Part shown: positions 1 through 7,925 of the stretch, piece after piece
Layout of the letters: each line of letters starts with the position of its first letter
Numbering within the stretch: the first letter of the stretch is position 1
Assembly: GCF_000955955.1 (NCBI RefSeq)
Contig: NZ_JYJG01000121.1
Span: 1-55,949, forward strand
Reading direction: 5' to 3'
Source: Lentzea aerocolonigenes
GTDB lineage: Bacteria; Actinomycetota; Actinomycetes; Mycobacteriales; Pseudonocardiaceae
Length of the DNA: 55,949 nucleotides
Position numbers and translations under genes: made by a program
The notes under the pieces: generated by a model
What the model was told of the DNA's origin: nothing
Databases searched by the model: none
Seen by the model: only the letters and a program-made list of their open reading frames with translations

Positions 1-839
1 AACCTGGACGGGTGACCGGGTTCCTCGGTCCGAACGGCGCCGGCAAGTCCACCACGATGCGGATGATCCTCGGGCTCGACCGACCGACGGCAGGCCGCGT
101 GCTGATCGACGGTAAGCCCTACGCCGAGCTCAACCGTCCACTGCGGACGGTCGGTGCGCTGCTCGACGCCAAGTGGGTGCACCCCAACCGCTCCGCGCGG
201 GCTCACCTCAGGTGGCTCGCCAAGTCCAACGGGCTGCCGGACAAGCGCGTCGGCGAGGTGCTCGACGCCGTCGGCCTCACCCAGGTGGCCGGCAAGAACG
301 CCGGTGGGTTCTCGCTCGGCATGTCGCAGCGGCTGGGGATCGCCGCGGCACTGCTCGGCGACCCGAAGGTGCTGCTGTTCGACGAGCCCGTGAACGGCCT
401 GGACCCCGAGGGCATCCTCTGGATCCGCACGTTCATGCAGAACCTCGCCGCGGAGGGCCGCACGGTGCTGGTGTCGAGCCACCTGCTGTCCGAGATGGCG
501 CTGACGGCCAGCGAGCTCGTCGTGATCGGCAAGGGGAAGCTGATCACGCAGAGCTCCACGGCGGAGTTCATCGACCGCTCAACGGGTAACTCGGTGCTCG
601 TGCGCAGTCCTCAGCTGTTCAAGCTCGGCCCGCTGCTCGTCGACAAGGGCTTCACGGTTCGTGACGGCGCGGACGGCGCGTTGTCCGTATCGGGTGCAAC
701 GAGTGACCAGATCGGTGACATCGCCGCTGCTAACGGTGTTGTCCTGCACGAACTGAGCCCGCAGCGCGGCTCGCTCGAAGAGGCGTTCATGCAGCTGACC
801 GGCGATGCTGTCGAGTACCACGCAGAGATCGGGAAGTGA
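1..839 (+). CDS. ABC transporter ATP-binding protein (5' end outside window)
   Basis: This is the ATPase subunit of an ABC exporter. The reading frame is open from base 3, so the true start lies before the window. The frame reads PGRVTGFLGPNGAGKSTTM and so contains the Walker A motif. A signature helix FSLGMSQRLGIA and Walker B LLFDEPVNGLDPEG follow, then the switch histidine in SSHLLSEM. A C-terminal region of about 100 residues typical of NatA/CcmA-like drug or lantibiotic exporters ends in LSPQRGSLEEAFMQLT. The stop overlaps the start of the permease gene by 4 bases (GTGA), indicating translational coupling. It is very similar to the ATPase encoded at 1694-2596. The substrate cannot be told from sequence. 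Confidence 0.93.
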   Translation, partial: PGRVTGFLGPNGAGKSTTMRMILGLDRPTAGRVLIDGKPYAELNRPLRTVGALLDAKWVHPNRSARAHLRWLAKSNGLPDKRVGEVLDAVGLTQVAGKNAGGFSLGMSQRLGIAAALLGDPKVLLFDEPVNGLDPEGILWIRTFMQNLAAEGRTVLVSSHLLSEMALTASELVVIGKGKLITQSSTAEFIDRSTGNSVLVRSPQLFKLGPLLVDKGFTVRDGADGALSVSGATSDQIGDIAAANGVVLHELSPQRGSLEEAFMQLTGDAVEYHAEIGK

Positions 840-1594
840 GTCTGATGACCCTGTTGGCCGTTGAGAGAATCAAGCTCTTCTCGACCCGTTCGCCCTACTG
901 GTGCGCGGCGCTCGCGATCGCGATGGCCGTCGGTTTCTCGGCTCTGCTCGCCGCCAACGCCGAAACCGTGAGCGTCGACCTCACGCAGGCCGGCAGCCGG
1001 CTCGCGCTGGTCGTGGTGCTGGTGCTGGGCGCGCTCGCGGTCACCACCGAGTACCGCTTCGGCACGATCCGCGCCACGTTCCTCGCGGTGCCGAACCGCA
1101 CCTCGGCGCTGGTCGCCAAGACCGCCGTGGTCGCGGTCGTGGCCGGGGTGATCGGCGAGGTCGTCGCGTTCGGCTCGTGGGCGATGGCGAAGGTCATCAA
1201 GCCGAGCGCCGACCTCGCGATCAACTCCGGCGCGGAGTGGCGCAACGTCGCCGGCGTCGGCCTGATGTTCGCGATCGGCGCGGTCCTCGCGGTCGCCGTC
1301 GGGATCCTGGTCCGCCAGACCGCCGGTGCCGTGGCGATCCTGCTGGTCTGGTCGATGCTGCTGGAGAACCTGGTCGGGATCATCCCCAAGGTCGGCGTGA
1401 AGATCCAGGCGTGGCTGCCGTTCATGAACGCGGACCACTTCCTCGCGGTCAACCCGCCGAGCCAGGCCGAGTCCGAGGCCGCGGGTGCAGTCGTCTACAA
1501 GCTGAGCCAGTGGGGTTCGCTCGGCTACTACGCCGGTATCGCCATCGCGCTGCTGGTGGTCGCGCTGGTCGTCGCCAAGAGGCGCGACGCGTGA
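836..1594 (+). CDS. ABC transporter permease (ABC-2 type)
   Basis: This 252-residue integral membrane protein is the likely partner of the preceding ATPase. About six hydrophobic segments are visible, for example near residues 15-38, 55-70, 90-112, 140-165, 168-185 and 230-248. The sequence motif TTEYRFGTIRATFLAVPNR, a cytoplasmic loop after helix 2, is typical of actinobacterial ABC-2 permeases. The GTG start overlaps the ATPase stop; an ATG three codons later is possible. A strong hairpin follows at 1626-1663. No permease accompanies the second ATPase downstream, so this protein may serve both. Confidence 0.88.
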   Translation: MSLMTLLAVERIKLFSTRSPYWCAALAIAMAVGFSALLAANAETVSVDLTQAGSRLALVVVLVLGALAVTTEYRFGTIRATFLAVPNRTSALVAKTAVVAVVAGVIGEVVAFGSWAMAKVIKPSADLAINSGAEWRNVAGVGLMFAIGAVLAVAVGILVRQTAGAVAILLVWSMLLENLVGIIPKVGVKIQAWLPFMNADHFLAVNPPSQAESEAAGAVVYKLSQWGSLGYYAGIAIALLVVALVVAKRRDA

Positions 1595-1625
1595 CTTCCC
1601 CAGAAATCCAACACTGAGGGGGAGC

Positions 1626-1663
1626 GGGAGGTGGGTCATCCGTCGGGGGATGGCCCACCTCCC
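1626..1663 (+). terminator. Hairpin after the ABC permease
   Basis: A 16-bp stem (1626-1641 with 1648-1663, one G-U pair) closes a 6-base loop. It starts 31 bases after the permease stop and ends 30 bases before the start of the second ATPase. There is no long T run, as is usual for actinobacterial terminators. It may partly insulate the second ATPase or act as an attenuator. Confidence 0.6.
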
Positions 1664-1693
1664 GATCAGTCTTTCGAGCGAACGGGAGAGGTC

Positions 1694-2596
1694 ATGATCC
1701 AGGCAGTGCGGTTGCGCAAGCACTACGGGCAGACGAAGGCCGTCGACGACCTGTCGTTCGTCGTCCGGCCCGGCCGCGTCACGGGCTTTCTCGGCCCGAA
1801 CGGCGCCGGCAAGTCCACCACCATGCGGATGATCCTCGGCCTCGACACCCCCACCGGCGGCGACGTCACGATCGACGGCAAGTACTACTCCGAGCTCAAG
1901 CAGCCGCTGCGCAAGGTCGGCGCTCTGCTCGACGCCAAGTGGGTGCACCCCAACCGTTCCGCTCGCGCGCACCTCAAGTGGATGGCCGTCTCCAACAAGA
2001 TTCCGGTCAGCAGGGTCAACGAGGTGCTGGAGATCGTCGGCCTCACCGAGGTCGCCCACAAGAAGGCGGGCGGCTTCTCGCTCGGCATGTCGCAGCGGCT
2101 CGGCATCGCGGGTGCGCTGCTCGGCGACCCCGAGGTGCTGCTGTTCGACGAGCCGGTCAACGGCCTCGACCCGGAGGGCATCCTCTGGATCCGCCAGTTC
2201 ATGCACCGGCTCGCGGACGAGGGCCGCACGGTGTTCGTGTCGAGCCACCTGCTCTCGGAGATGGCGCAGACCGCCCAGGACCTCATCGTCATCGGCAAGG
2301 GCAAGCTGATCTCGCAGACCACCACCGAGCAGTTCATCGCCGACGCCACCCAGGACCACGTCCGGGTCCGGTCACCACACGCGCTGAAGCTGCGCGAGAT
2401 CCTCGTGGCGCACGCGACGGTCACCGAGGACGCCGTCGACGGAGCCCTCGTGGTGCACGGGATTCCGGCGCAGCAGATCGGTGAGATCGCGGCGGAGAAC
2501 CAGATCGTGCTGCACGAGCTCAGCCCTCAGCGCGGGTCGCTGGAGGAGGCCTTCATGCAGCTCACCAAGGAGTCGGTGGAATATCACGCGCACTGA
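1694..2596 (+). CDS. ABC transporter ATP-binding protein, paralogue of the first
   Basis: This 300-residue ATPase is nearly collinear with the one at the window start. It has Walker A GPNGAGKST, signature SLGMSQR, Walker B LLFDEPVNGLDPEG and the same C-terminal LSPQRGSLEEAFMQLT block. The ATG at 1694 is preferred because GGGAGAGG lies just upstream and the N-terminus MIQAVRLRKHYGQTKAV is standard. The longer upstream reading passes through the hairpin at 1626-1663. No permease follows; the 3' end overlaps the convergent mycosin gene by 35 bases. It probably arose by local duplication and may share the upstream permease. Confidence 0.92.
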   Translation: MIQAVRLRKHYGQTKAVDDLSFVVRPGRVTGFLGPNGAGKSTTMRMILGLDTPTGGDVTIDGKYYSELKQPLRKVGALLDAKWVHPNRSARAHLKWMAVSNKIPVSRVNEVLEIVGLTEVAHKKAGGFSLGMSQRLGIAGALLGDPEVLLFDEPVNGLDPEGILWIRQFMHRLADEGRTVFVSSHLLSEMAQTAQDLIVIGKGKLISQTTTEQFIADATQDHVRVRSPHALKLREILVAHATVTEDAVDGALVVHGIPAQQIGEIAAENQIVLHELSPQRGSLEEAFMQLTKESVEYHAH

Positions 2597-3707
2597 CCGG
2601 CTCGCGTCTGCGCGATCTGATGGCGGGCAGCGCGATCAGCAGTGCGGTCATCAACGCGGTTCCTCCCGCGACGCCGGCGACGAACAGCAGCTTGTCCTTC
2701 ATCCCGGCGACAGGCTGCACGGGACGTTGCGACAGGAGCGTCGGAGTCGGTTGCGCGGCCGAGGGTTTCGGCTCCGGCAGCAACGGGTTCCGCGCGACCG
2801 GCGGGAGTTGCGCGGTGAGCGCGCCCATCGGGTTGACCATGCCGAACCCGGTCGTGGCGTCACGGCCGGGTTCCGCCATGTCCTTGGCGGTCTTGATCAA
2901 CACGTTGACGACGTCCTTCGCGGGCATCTCCGGGTGCTTCGCCCGGACGAGCGCCGCGACACCGGACACGATCGCCGACGCGGCGCTCGTGCCGTCCATC
3001 TCGGCATAACCGCTGGCGTAGACGCTCTCCGGCGCCGCCGTGACGATTCCTTCCGCGGGTGCCGCGAGCACGGTGTCCGCGCCGACGTTGGACGACTTCC
3101 ACGGCTTGCCCTCGCGGTTCGTGCCCGCGACCGCGATCACGCCGCCGATGTTGGCCGGCGCGGAGACCTCCTTGCCGTCGTTGCCGGTGGCGGCGACGAG
3201 CACGACGTCCTTCTCGATCGCGTAGTTCACGGCCTTGACCAGCGAGGGCGTCATCGAGCTGGAGAAGCCCAGCGACATGTTGATGACCTTGGCGCCGTGG
3301 TCGGCCGCCCACCTGATGCTCTCCGCGACGACGTCGAGCGAGAACTGCTCCTTCTCCGAGCTGGAGATCGGCAGGATCCTGGCGCCGGGCGCGATGCCGA
3401 GCGCACCGCCGTTCTTCCCGGTCGCGGCGATGATCGCGGCCATGCCGGTGCCGTGGCCGTCGGTGTCGGTCGTGCCGTCGGTGCCCTTGGAGCTGCCGAA
3501 GCCGGTTCCGGGTAAGACTCGCCCGGCGAGGTCCGGGTGCTTGGCGTCGACCCCGGAGTCGATCACCGCGACGACCACGCCGTCACCGCGTGCCTGGTCC
3601 TGCGCCGAGTAGACGTCGAGTGCGTCGAGGTGCCACTCCTGCTCCTCGATCGTCTGCGCGGCGAGCAGCAACGGCAGCGCGACGGCGAGCGCGGGAAGCA
3701 GGGGCAC
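2562..3707 (-). CDS. Mycosin-type membrane-anchored subtilisin protease (S8)
   Basis: This is a 381-residue exported serine protease. An N-terminal signal (PLLPALAVALPLLLAAQ) is followed by the mycosin-like block QEWHLDALDV. The catalytic Asp is about D50 (VAVIDSGVD), His about H85 (DGHGTGMA), oxyanion Asn about N176 (ATGND) and Ser about S241 (GTSAASAIVSG). A proline-rich linker leads to a C-terminal transmembrane helix near residues 335-358 and a short basic tail, the layout of MycP proteases of type VII secretion. No ESX/EccC genes are visible in the window, so the partner system is unknown. The GTG start is the only good start after the promoter-proximal stops. The 3' end overlaps the neighbouring ATPase gene. 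Confidence 0.88.
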   Translation of the reverse strand: MPLLPALAVALPLLLAAQTIEEQEWHLDALDVYSAQDQARGDGVVVAVIDSGVDAKHPDLAGRVLPGTGFGSSKGTDGTTDTDGHGTGMAAIIAATGKNGGALGIAPGARILPISSSEKEQFSLDVVAESIRWAADHGAKVINMSLGFSSSMTPSLVKAVNYAIEKDVVLVAATGNDGKEVSAPANIGGVIAVAGTNREGKPWKSSNVGADTVLAAPAEGIVTAAPESVYASGYAEMDGTSAASAIVSGVAALVRAKHPEMPAKDVVNVLIKTAKDMAEPGRDATTGFGMVNPMGALTAQLPPVARNPLLPEPKPSAAQPTPTLLSQRPVQPVAGMKDKLLFVAGVAGGTALMTALLIALPAIRSRRREPVSARDIPPTPW

Positions 3708-3862
3708 GTCACCTACATCGTGTTTCCATCCCGCAGCGCAACGTGCCTGGGGTCACACGTTGCGTAAGAGTGCTGTTAACAAGCCGTGAAAAGCCGCTTA
3801 GTGGACATCCCTCGCGTTTGGATTCGAGTTCAATTGGGCTATCCCCGCTGCGGAGGTGGCCA

Positions 3863-4372
3863 GTGGTCCGTGTGGAAGCAATGCTCGGCCTCGAGTGGGC
3901 AAGCGCGCTCGAGGCTCCCAACCCTGCCGAAATCGCCCTCACCCCTGCAGAGGCGCGTCGTTCCTGGGTGAACCGCGCTCACGAGAGCGAAGTGCTCGCG
4001 ATGTACCGCGCGGTGCGTTCCGTCGAGGACGCGCCCGCTCCCTGGTGGCTGCGGGCTCTGGACCGCGGTCGTCTGCCTTCCCGTGCCGCAGGTCACGCCG
4101 TCGAGGACGCCGTGAGCGAGTTGCTCTCGTCACGTCCCGGCTGGGTGTTCGTGCCCTGGGTCGACCTCGGCGAGGTCGGTTTCTGGGAGTTCGTGCCTTC
4201 CGAGAGCGGTGTCTACGGACCTGCCACACCGACAACAGTGCAGTTCACGTCCACTCACACCGGGTGGATCCACCTGGTTCCGGCGCACCGCGGGCCCGGC
4301 CGTCCTCAGCCCATCGACTTCACCGTGGCTGACCTGCGTGCTCAGATCGAGGACATCGAACTGATTGCCTAG
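3863..4372 (+). CDS. Conserved hypothetical protein
   Basis: I do not recognise this roughly 169-residue protein. It has no signal peptide or membrane helix. Tryptophan- and proline-containing stretches (PWWLRALDRG, VFVPWVDLGEVGFWEF) and a C-terminal acidic segment suggest a soluble folded domain. The GTG at 3863 is chosen because GGAGGT sits 5 bases upstream; an internal ATG at 3881 is possible. It is divergent from the mycosin gene and lies 11 bases upstream of trmB, so it may be co-transcribed with it. Confidence 0.6.
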   Translation: MVRVEAMLGLEWASALEAPNPAEIALTPAEARRSWVNRAHESEVLAMYRAVRSVEDAPAPWWLRALDRGRLPSRAAGHAVEDAVSELLSSRPGWVFVPWVDLGEVGFWEFVPSESGVYGPATPTTVQFTSTHTGWIHLVPAHRGPGRPQPIDFTVADLRAQIEDIELIA

Positions 4373-4383
4373 ACTGTCCGGTC

Positions 4384-5085
4384 GTGACCAGCCCTGAGTT
4401 CCCCCGTTCCATCGTCAGCTTCGTCCAGCGCGGCGAGCGCATGACCGTGGGGCAGGAGCGTGCCTGGGACACGTACTGGGAGAAGATGGGCAACGACGTG
4501 AAGTCGTTGCCCGAGGGGCCGCTGGACTTCGACTCGTGGTTCGGCCGTTCCGCGCCCGTGCTGCTCGAGATCGGGTCCGGCATGGGCGAGACGACGTCGC
4601 AGCTCGTCGCCGCCGCGCCGGAGCTCAACTACGTCGCCGTCGAGGTCTACAAGCCGGGGCTCGCCCAGCTGCTGCTGCGCGGCGAGCACCTCGGCGGGCT
4701 CGACAACCTGCGCGTGCTGCGCGGTGACGCCGTCGATCTGCTGACGGATCACATCGCGCCCGCGTCGTTGCACGGCGTGCGGATCTTCTTCCCGGATCCG
4801 TGGCCGAAGAAGAAGCACCACAAGCGCCGGCTCGTGCAGCCGGAGTTCGTGTCGTTGCTGGCAACGCGGCTGGAGCCCGGTGGCGTGCTGCACCTCGCGA
4901 CGGACTGGGAGAACTACGCGGACCAGATGCTCGAGGTGTGTTCTGGCGAGCGTTTGCTGACCAACATGTACGACGGCTGGGCACCTCGGCCGGACTGGCG
5001 GCCCGTCACGAAGTTCGAGCAGCGCGCTGTGAACGAGGACCGCGTTTCGCACGATCTGATGTTCAAGCGGAACGACCTCACCTGA
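4384..5085 (+). CDS. trmB: tRNA (guanine-N7-)-methyltransferase
   Basis: This 233-residue SAM-dependent enzyme methylates G46 at N7 in the tRNA variable loop. The SAM-binding motif LLEIGSGMGE is near residue 60. The family hallmark FFPDPWPKKKHHKRR lies near residues 138-152, followed by LVQPEF and the VLHLATDWENYA block. The C-terminal TKFEQRA motif is also typical of TrmB. The GTG start gives an N-terminus (RSIVSFVQRGERMT) matching actinobacterial TrmB. An inverted repeat follows at 5100-5139. Confidence 0.95.
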   Translation: MTSPEFPRSIVSFVQRGERMTVGQERAWDTYWEKMGNDVKSLPEGPLDFDSWFGRSAPVLLEIGSGMGETTSQLVAAAPELNYVAVEVYKPGLAQLLLRGEHLGGLDNLRVLRGDAVDLLTDHIAPASLHGVRIFFPDPWPKKKHHKRRLVQPEFVSLLATRLEPGGVLHLATDWENYADQMLEVCSGERLLTNMYDGWAPRPDWRPVTKFEQRAVNEDRVSHDLMFKRNDLT

Positions 5086-5099
5086 TCGAGGTCTCAAGC

Positions 5100-5139
5100 C
5101 CATCGAGTGAACACAGTGGGTCTAGCGTTCACTCGATGG
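5100..5139. promoter_or_regulatory. 13-bp perfect inverted repeat between trmB and the NOS-like gene
   Basis: Arms CCATCGAGTGAAC (5100-5112) and GTTCACTCGATGG (5127-5139) are separated by 14 bases. It could be the trmB terminator. The long spacer and the position just before the next gene also suit an operator. There is no T tail. Confidence 0.45.
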
Positions 5140-5163
5140 AGTGGCGGGTGTTGATCACCCGAA

Positions 5164-6324
5164 ATGCCCCGAGTGGCAGTGACGCGTGAAGCCGTTCCGG
5201 CCTTAGCGTCTCGCTCCGTGACCCCCGACGTCCTCCCCGTCGCGGAGGAGTTCGTCCGCATGTTCCACGCGGCGCACTCCGACGCAGGCTCGTTGTCCGC
5301 CCGCATCGCCCAGGTGCGAGCCGAGATCGCCGAGACCGGAACCTACCGCCACACCACCAACGAGCTCGCGTACGGCGCGCGGATCGCGCTGCGAGATTCT
5401 GGTTGGTGCACCTCAGGTCTGCCCTGGCGACGACTGAAAGTCCGCGATCTGCGCGGCTACCGCAACGCCGCCGCTGTCGCCGGCGAGTGCGTGGAACACC
5501 TGCGGCTCGCGACCAATGGTGGTGAAATTCGGCCGCTGGTAACGGTTTTCGCGCCGGACGCGCCCGGTTCGCCGGGTCCGGTGATCTGGAACGAGCAGCT
5601 GATCCGGTACGCCGGGTACGCCGACGGGATGGGGGACCGTCGCTACACCCAGTTCACGGAAACCATGCAGGGCATGGGATGGCGGCCTCCGGCCCGTCGT
5701 TCCCGCTTCGACCTGCTGCCGTTGGTGGTGGAGACCGAGCACGAGGGACCGCGGCTGTTCACGCTGCCGTCCGAGATCGTGCACGAGGTTCCGCTGGAGC
5801 ACCCGAGCTTGCCGTGGTTCGGCGAGATGGGTCTGCGCTGGCACGCGGTTCCGGTCATCTCGAACATGAAGCTTTCGATCGGCGGCGTGAACTACCCCGC
5901 GGCGCCGTTCAACTCCTGGTTCGTGGGTGCCGAGATCGGTACGCGCTCACTGGCCGAGGAAGGTGCGTACGGCGTGGCGCGTGAGGTCGCCGACGCGTTG
6001 GGTCTGGACACGACGTCCGAACGCACGCTGTGGCGGGATCTCGCGACGGTTCACCTGAACGCCGCAGTGCTGCACTCGTTCGACAAGGCGTCCGTCACCA
6101 TCACGGACCACCACGCCGAAGCGTTGCACCGCCTCGCGTGGCTGCGCTCTCGCCAACGCCCGTCCGCCGCACGTCCGGCGTTCCGGCTGGACACCGCAGC
6201 CGCGGCGCGCGCACGGAACGGTGCTCCGGCGCGCTTCACGGCCGCGTTGGACGAAACCCGTCCACAACCGACGAGCAGGCTGGCGGAGCTGCTCCGCCAG
6301 CAACATTCCCTGACCAGCGTCTGA
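5164..6324 (+). CDS. Divergent bacterial nitric oxide synthase oxygenase-like protein
   Basis: This 386-residue haem protein belongs to the NOS oxygenase family, which makes NO from L-arginine. Family landmarks are GTYRHTTNELAYGARIA, ATNGGEIRPLVTVFAPD, IWNEQLIRYAGY, FDLLPLV, and the active-site block PAAPFNSWFVGAEIGTR with the substrate-binding Glu at about E257. LNAAVLHSFDK and VTITDHHAEA follow. The haem-ligand Cys is present (C82), but its surroundings are unusual. The conserved Trp six residues before it is Leu76, and the usual CIGR reads CTSG. The C-terminal tryptophan-rich WSWIVPP region is replaced by an Arg/Ala-rich tail. The start could instead be the GTG at 5218. No reductase domain is present, as usual for bacterial NOS. 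Confidence 0.82.
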   Translation: MPRVAVTREAVPALASRSVTPDVLPVAEEFVRMFHAAHSDAGSLSARIAQVRAEIAETGTYRHTTNELAYGARIALRDSGWCTSGLPWRRLKVRDLRGYRNAAAVAGECVEHLRLATNGGEIRPLVTVFAPDAPGSPGPVIWNEQLIRYAGYADGMGDRRYTQFTETMQGMGWRPPARRSRFDLLPLVVETEHEGPRLFTLPSEIVHEVPLEHPSLPWFGEMGLRWHAVPVISNMKLSIGGVNYPAAPFNSWFVGAEIGTRSLAEEGAYGVAREVADALGLDTTSERTLWRDLATVHLNAAVLHSFDKASVTITDHHAEALHRLAWLRSRQRPSAARPAFRLDTAAAARARNGAPARFTAALDETRPQPTSRLAELLRQQHSLTSV

Positions 6325-6352
6325 CTTCCCCATCACACGCTGGACGGTGTGC

Positions 6353-6451
6353 CTATCGCTGGGAGTCGATCATCACGCCCGACAGGGCCATGAGAGCGAG
6401 TACCAGCAGACCGACCACCGCTGCGGCCCAAGTGAACACAACTGACAACAT
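6353..6451 (-). CDS. Small single-pass membrane protein, 32 residues
   Basis: The peptide starts MLSVVFTWAAAVVGLLVLAL, continues MALSGVMI and ends DSQR. It is one hydrophobic helix with a short polar C-terminus. The start is supported by a strong ribosome site, GGAGG five bases before the ATG on the minus strand, and third positions are GC-rich. It lies between the NOS-like gene, which converges on it, and the divergent histidine kinase. The function is unknown. KdpF-like or other single-helix regulators are possible, but nothing in the context shows this. Confidence 0.5.
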   Translation of the reverse strand: MLSVVFTWAAAVVGLLVLALMALSGVMIDSQR

Positions 6452-6608
6452 GGCGTCCTCCGTTTCCCCGACTGCTACTCCAGAGTCCGTGACCGGGGCG
6501 TGATCCGGCATCCGCCGGGAGGGTATTTCCGCAGGTCGCCCACTCAGCCTTCTGGCTGATGCCTGGGTAGCCCCGAGTCGGACGCGGGATCAGCCTTCCG
6601 GCTTTACC

Positions 6609-7781
6609 GTGTACCGCGTGGAGAGCACGGAACTGAACTGGCGGTTGCTCGCCAAACGCCAGTGGCCGCTGGCGCTCTCGCTCACCGCCATCGCACTGGC
6701 GGAGACCGGCGCCATCGACACCGGTCTCGGCTGGTGGCAGCTGCCGGGCGTCGTGGTGATCTGTGCGATCGCCGTGCTGGCGCCCCGCAGACCGTTCGAC
6801 GCGGCACTCGCGCTGGCGTTCGCGGTCGCTTGCGTGGCCGTCTACATGCGGTTTCTCGGTGTGTCGATCGCACCGCACCTGTTCTGGAGCGGCGCGAACA
6901 TCTCGATGACGGGTGCCGCGATGGCCACCATCGCGACCCTGGTGCGGGAGGAGTCCCGCGCTCGTTCGGTGATCGGCACTCTTCTGGTGCTCGCCGCCAT
7001 GACCGTCGCCGAGGTGCTGGGCTGGCCGATCGTGTCGGCGGTCGAGTACCGCGAGTGGAGCCCCGACGCCCTCAACTTCTCGATCGCCGGGTGCGTCCTG
7101 CTCGTGCTGTCGGTGGGTTCCGGGCTGTACTTCCGGGCGCGTGACGCCGAACGCGCGTCTCAGTTGGCTGCTTCGGTTGCGGCGGCGCAGAACTCGGAAC
7201 GGATGGCGTTGGCGCGCGAGCTGCACGACGTGGTGGCGCATTACGTGACCGCGATCGTCGTGCACGCCCAGGCAGGTCAGATGAACCGCGACGCCGCCGA
7301 GCAGGTGCTGCCGACCATCGAGGCGTCCGGCTACGAGGCGCTGACCGCGATGCGGCGTCTGGTGGGAACGTTGCGGGACGGCGAGTCTTCCGGACCTGCG
7401 GCTTCATCGTCCTTGGTGGACGACGTGCGGTCGCTGGCCGCCGAATCCGGGCTGCCGGTGCGGTTGTCGTTCGACCTGCAGGACGCGGTGCCGCAGGAGC
7501 TGGCGCGGTCGGTGCTGCGGTTGGTGCAGGAGTCGTTGACCAACACCCAGAAGCACGCTTCGGCAGTGTCCTCAGTGGACGTAGGACTGTCGTCCAGCGA
7601 CGGCGTGCTCCGGCTGGCCGTGGCAGATGACGGTGTCGCCTCTGGCGTTCCCGTTGGCGGGTCTGGGGGTTACGGGCTCGTCGGCATGCGCGAGCGCGTG
7701 GAACTGCTGGGCGGCAGGTTCTCCGCAGGGCGACGCGAACCGACTGGGTGGACGGTTCGCGCCGAGCTGCCTCTGGCCTGA
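6609..7781 (+). CDS. Sensor histidine kinase (HisKA_3, NarL/DesK type)
   Basis: This is a membrane sensor kinase of 390 residues. About five to six hydrophobic segments lie in residues 15-180 and probably form an integral-membrane sensor. A DHp helix carries the phosphoacceptor His at about H206 in RELHDVVAHYVTAIVVHA, followed by AMRRLVGTLRDG. The ATPase domain has the N box VQESLTNTQKHAS, VADDGVASG and GYGLVGMRERVELLGG. The GTG at 6609 or the GTG at 6618 can serve as start. No response regulator gene is adjacent, so it is an orphan in this window. Confidence 0.9.
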   Translation: MYRVESTELNWRLLAKRQWPLALSLTAIALAETGAIDTGLGWWQLPGVVVICAIAVLAPRRPFDAALALAFAVACVAVYMRFLGVSIAPHLFWSGANISMTGAAMATIATLVREESRARSVIGTLLVLAAMTVAEVLGWPIVSAVEYREWSPDALNFSIAGCVLLVLSVGSGLYFRARDAERASQLAASVAAAQNSERMALARELHDVVAHYVTAIVVHAQAGQMNRDAAEQVLPTIEASGYEALTAMRRLVGTLRDGESSGPAASSSLVDDVRSLAAESGLPVRLSFDLQDAVPQELARSVLRLVQESLTNTQKHASAVSSVDVGLSSSDGVLRLAVADDGVASGVPVGGSGGYGLVGMRERVELLGGRFSAGRREPTGWTVRAELPLA

Positions 7782-7786
7782 AGCTC

Positions 7787-7873
7787 TTAACGCTCGTCGC
7801 GGATGACGTCGAACTCCTGCGTCATCTCGACATCGCTGAACTGGTCGTCGTTCTGAGGGTCGATGTCGGCCAC
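7787..7873 (-). CDS. Small acidic peptide, 28 residues
   Basis: The peptide reads MADIDPQNDDQFSDVEMTQE and ends FDVIRDER. It is strongly acidic, without Cys and without a hydrophobic stretch. A GGAGG lies five bases before the GTG start on the minus strand. Its stop is only six bases from the convergent kinase stop. An inverted repeat immediately upstream (7884-7921) could be its operator or promoter region. The role is unknown. Confidence 0.4.
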   Translation of the reverse strand: MADIDPQNDDQFSDVEMTQEFDVIRDER

Positions 7874-7883
7874 TGATGCCTCC

Positions 7884-7921
7884 GCATGATCACGCCCGGT
7901 CCCGTGCGAGTGTGATCATGC
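7884..7921. promoter_or_regulatory. 10-bp perfect inverted repeat
   Basis: GCATGATCAC (7884-7893) and GTGATCATGC (7912-7921) are separated by 18 bases. A third copy of the core, the palindrome CATGATCATG, occurs at 8007-8016. The spacing and recurrence suit a dimeric regulator binding upstream of the small acidic ORF at 7787-7873, or a terminator for the small basic ORF at 7926-8015. Confidence 0.4.
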
Positions 7922-7925
7922 CAAC

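Noticed and set aside
5136..5189. A 17-codon leader ORF before the NOS-like gene
   Set aside because: It starts in the 3' arm of the inverted repeat, has no ribosome site and overlaps the proposed NOS start. There is no evidence for translation.
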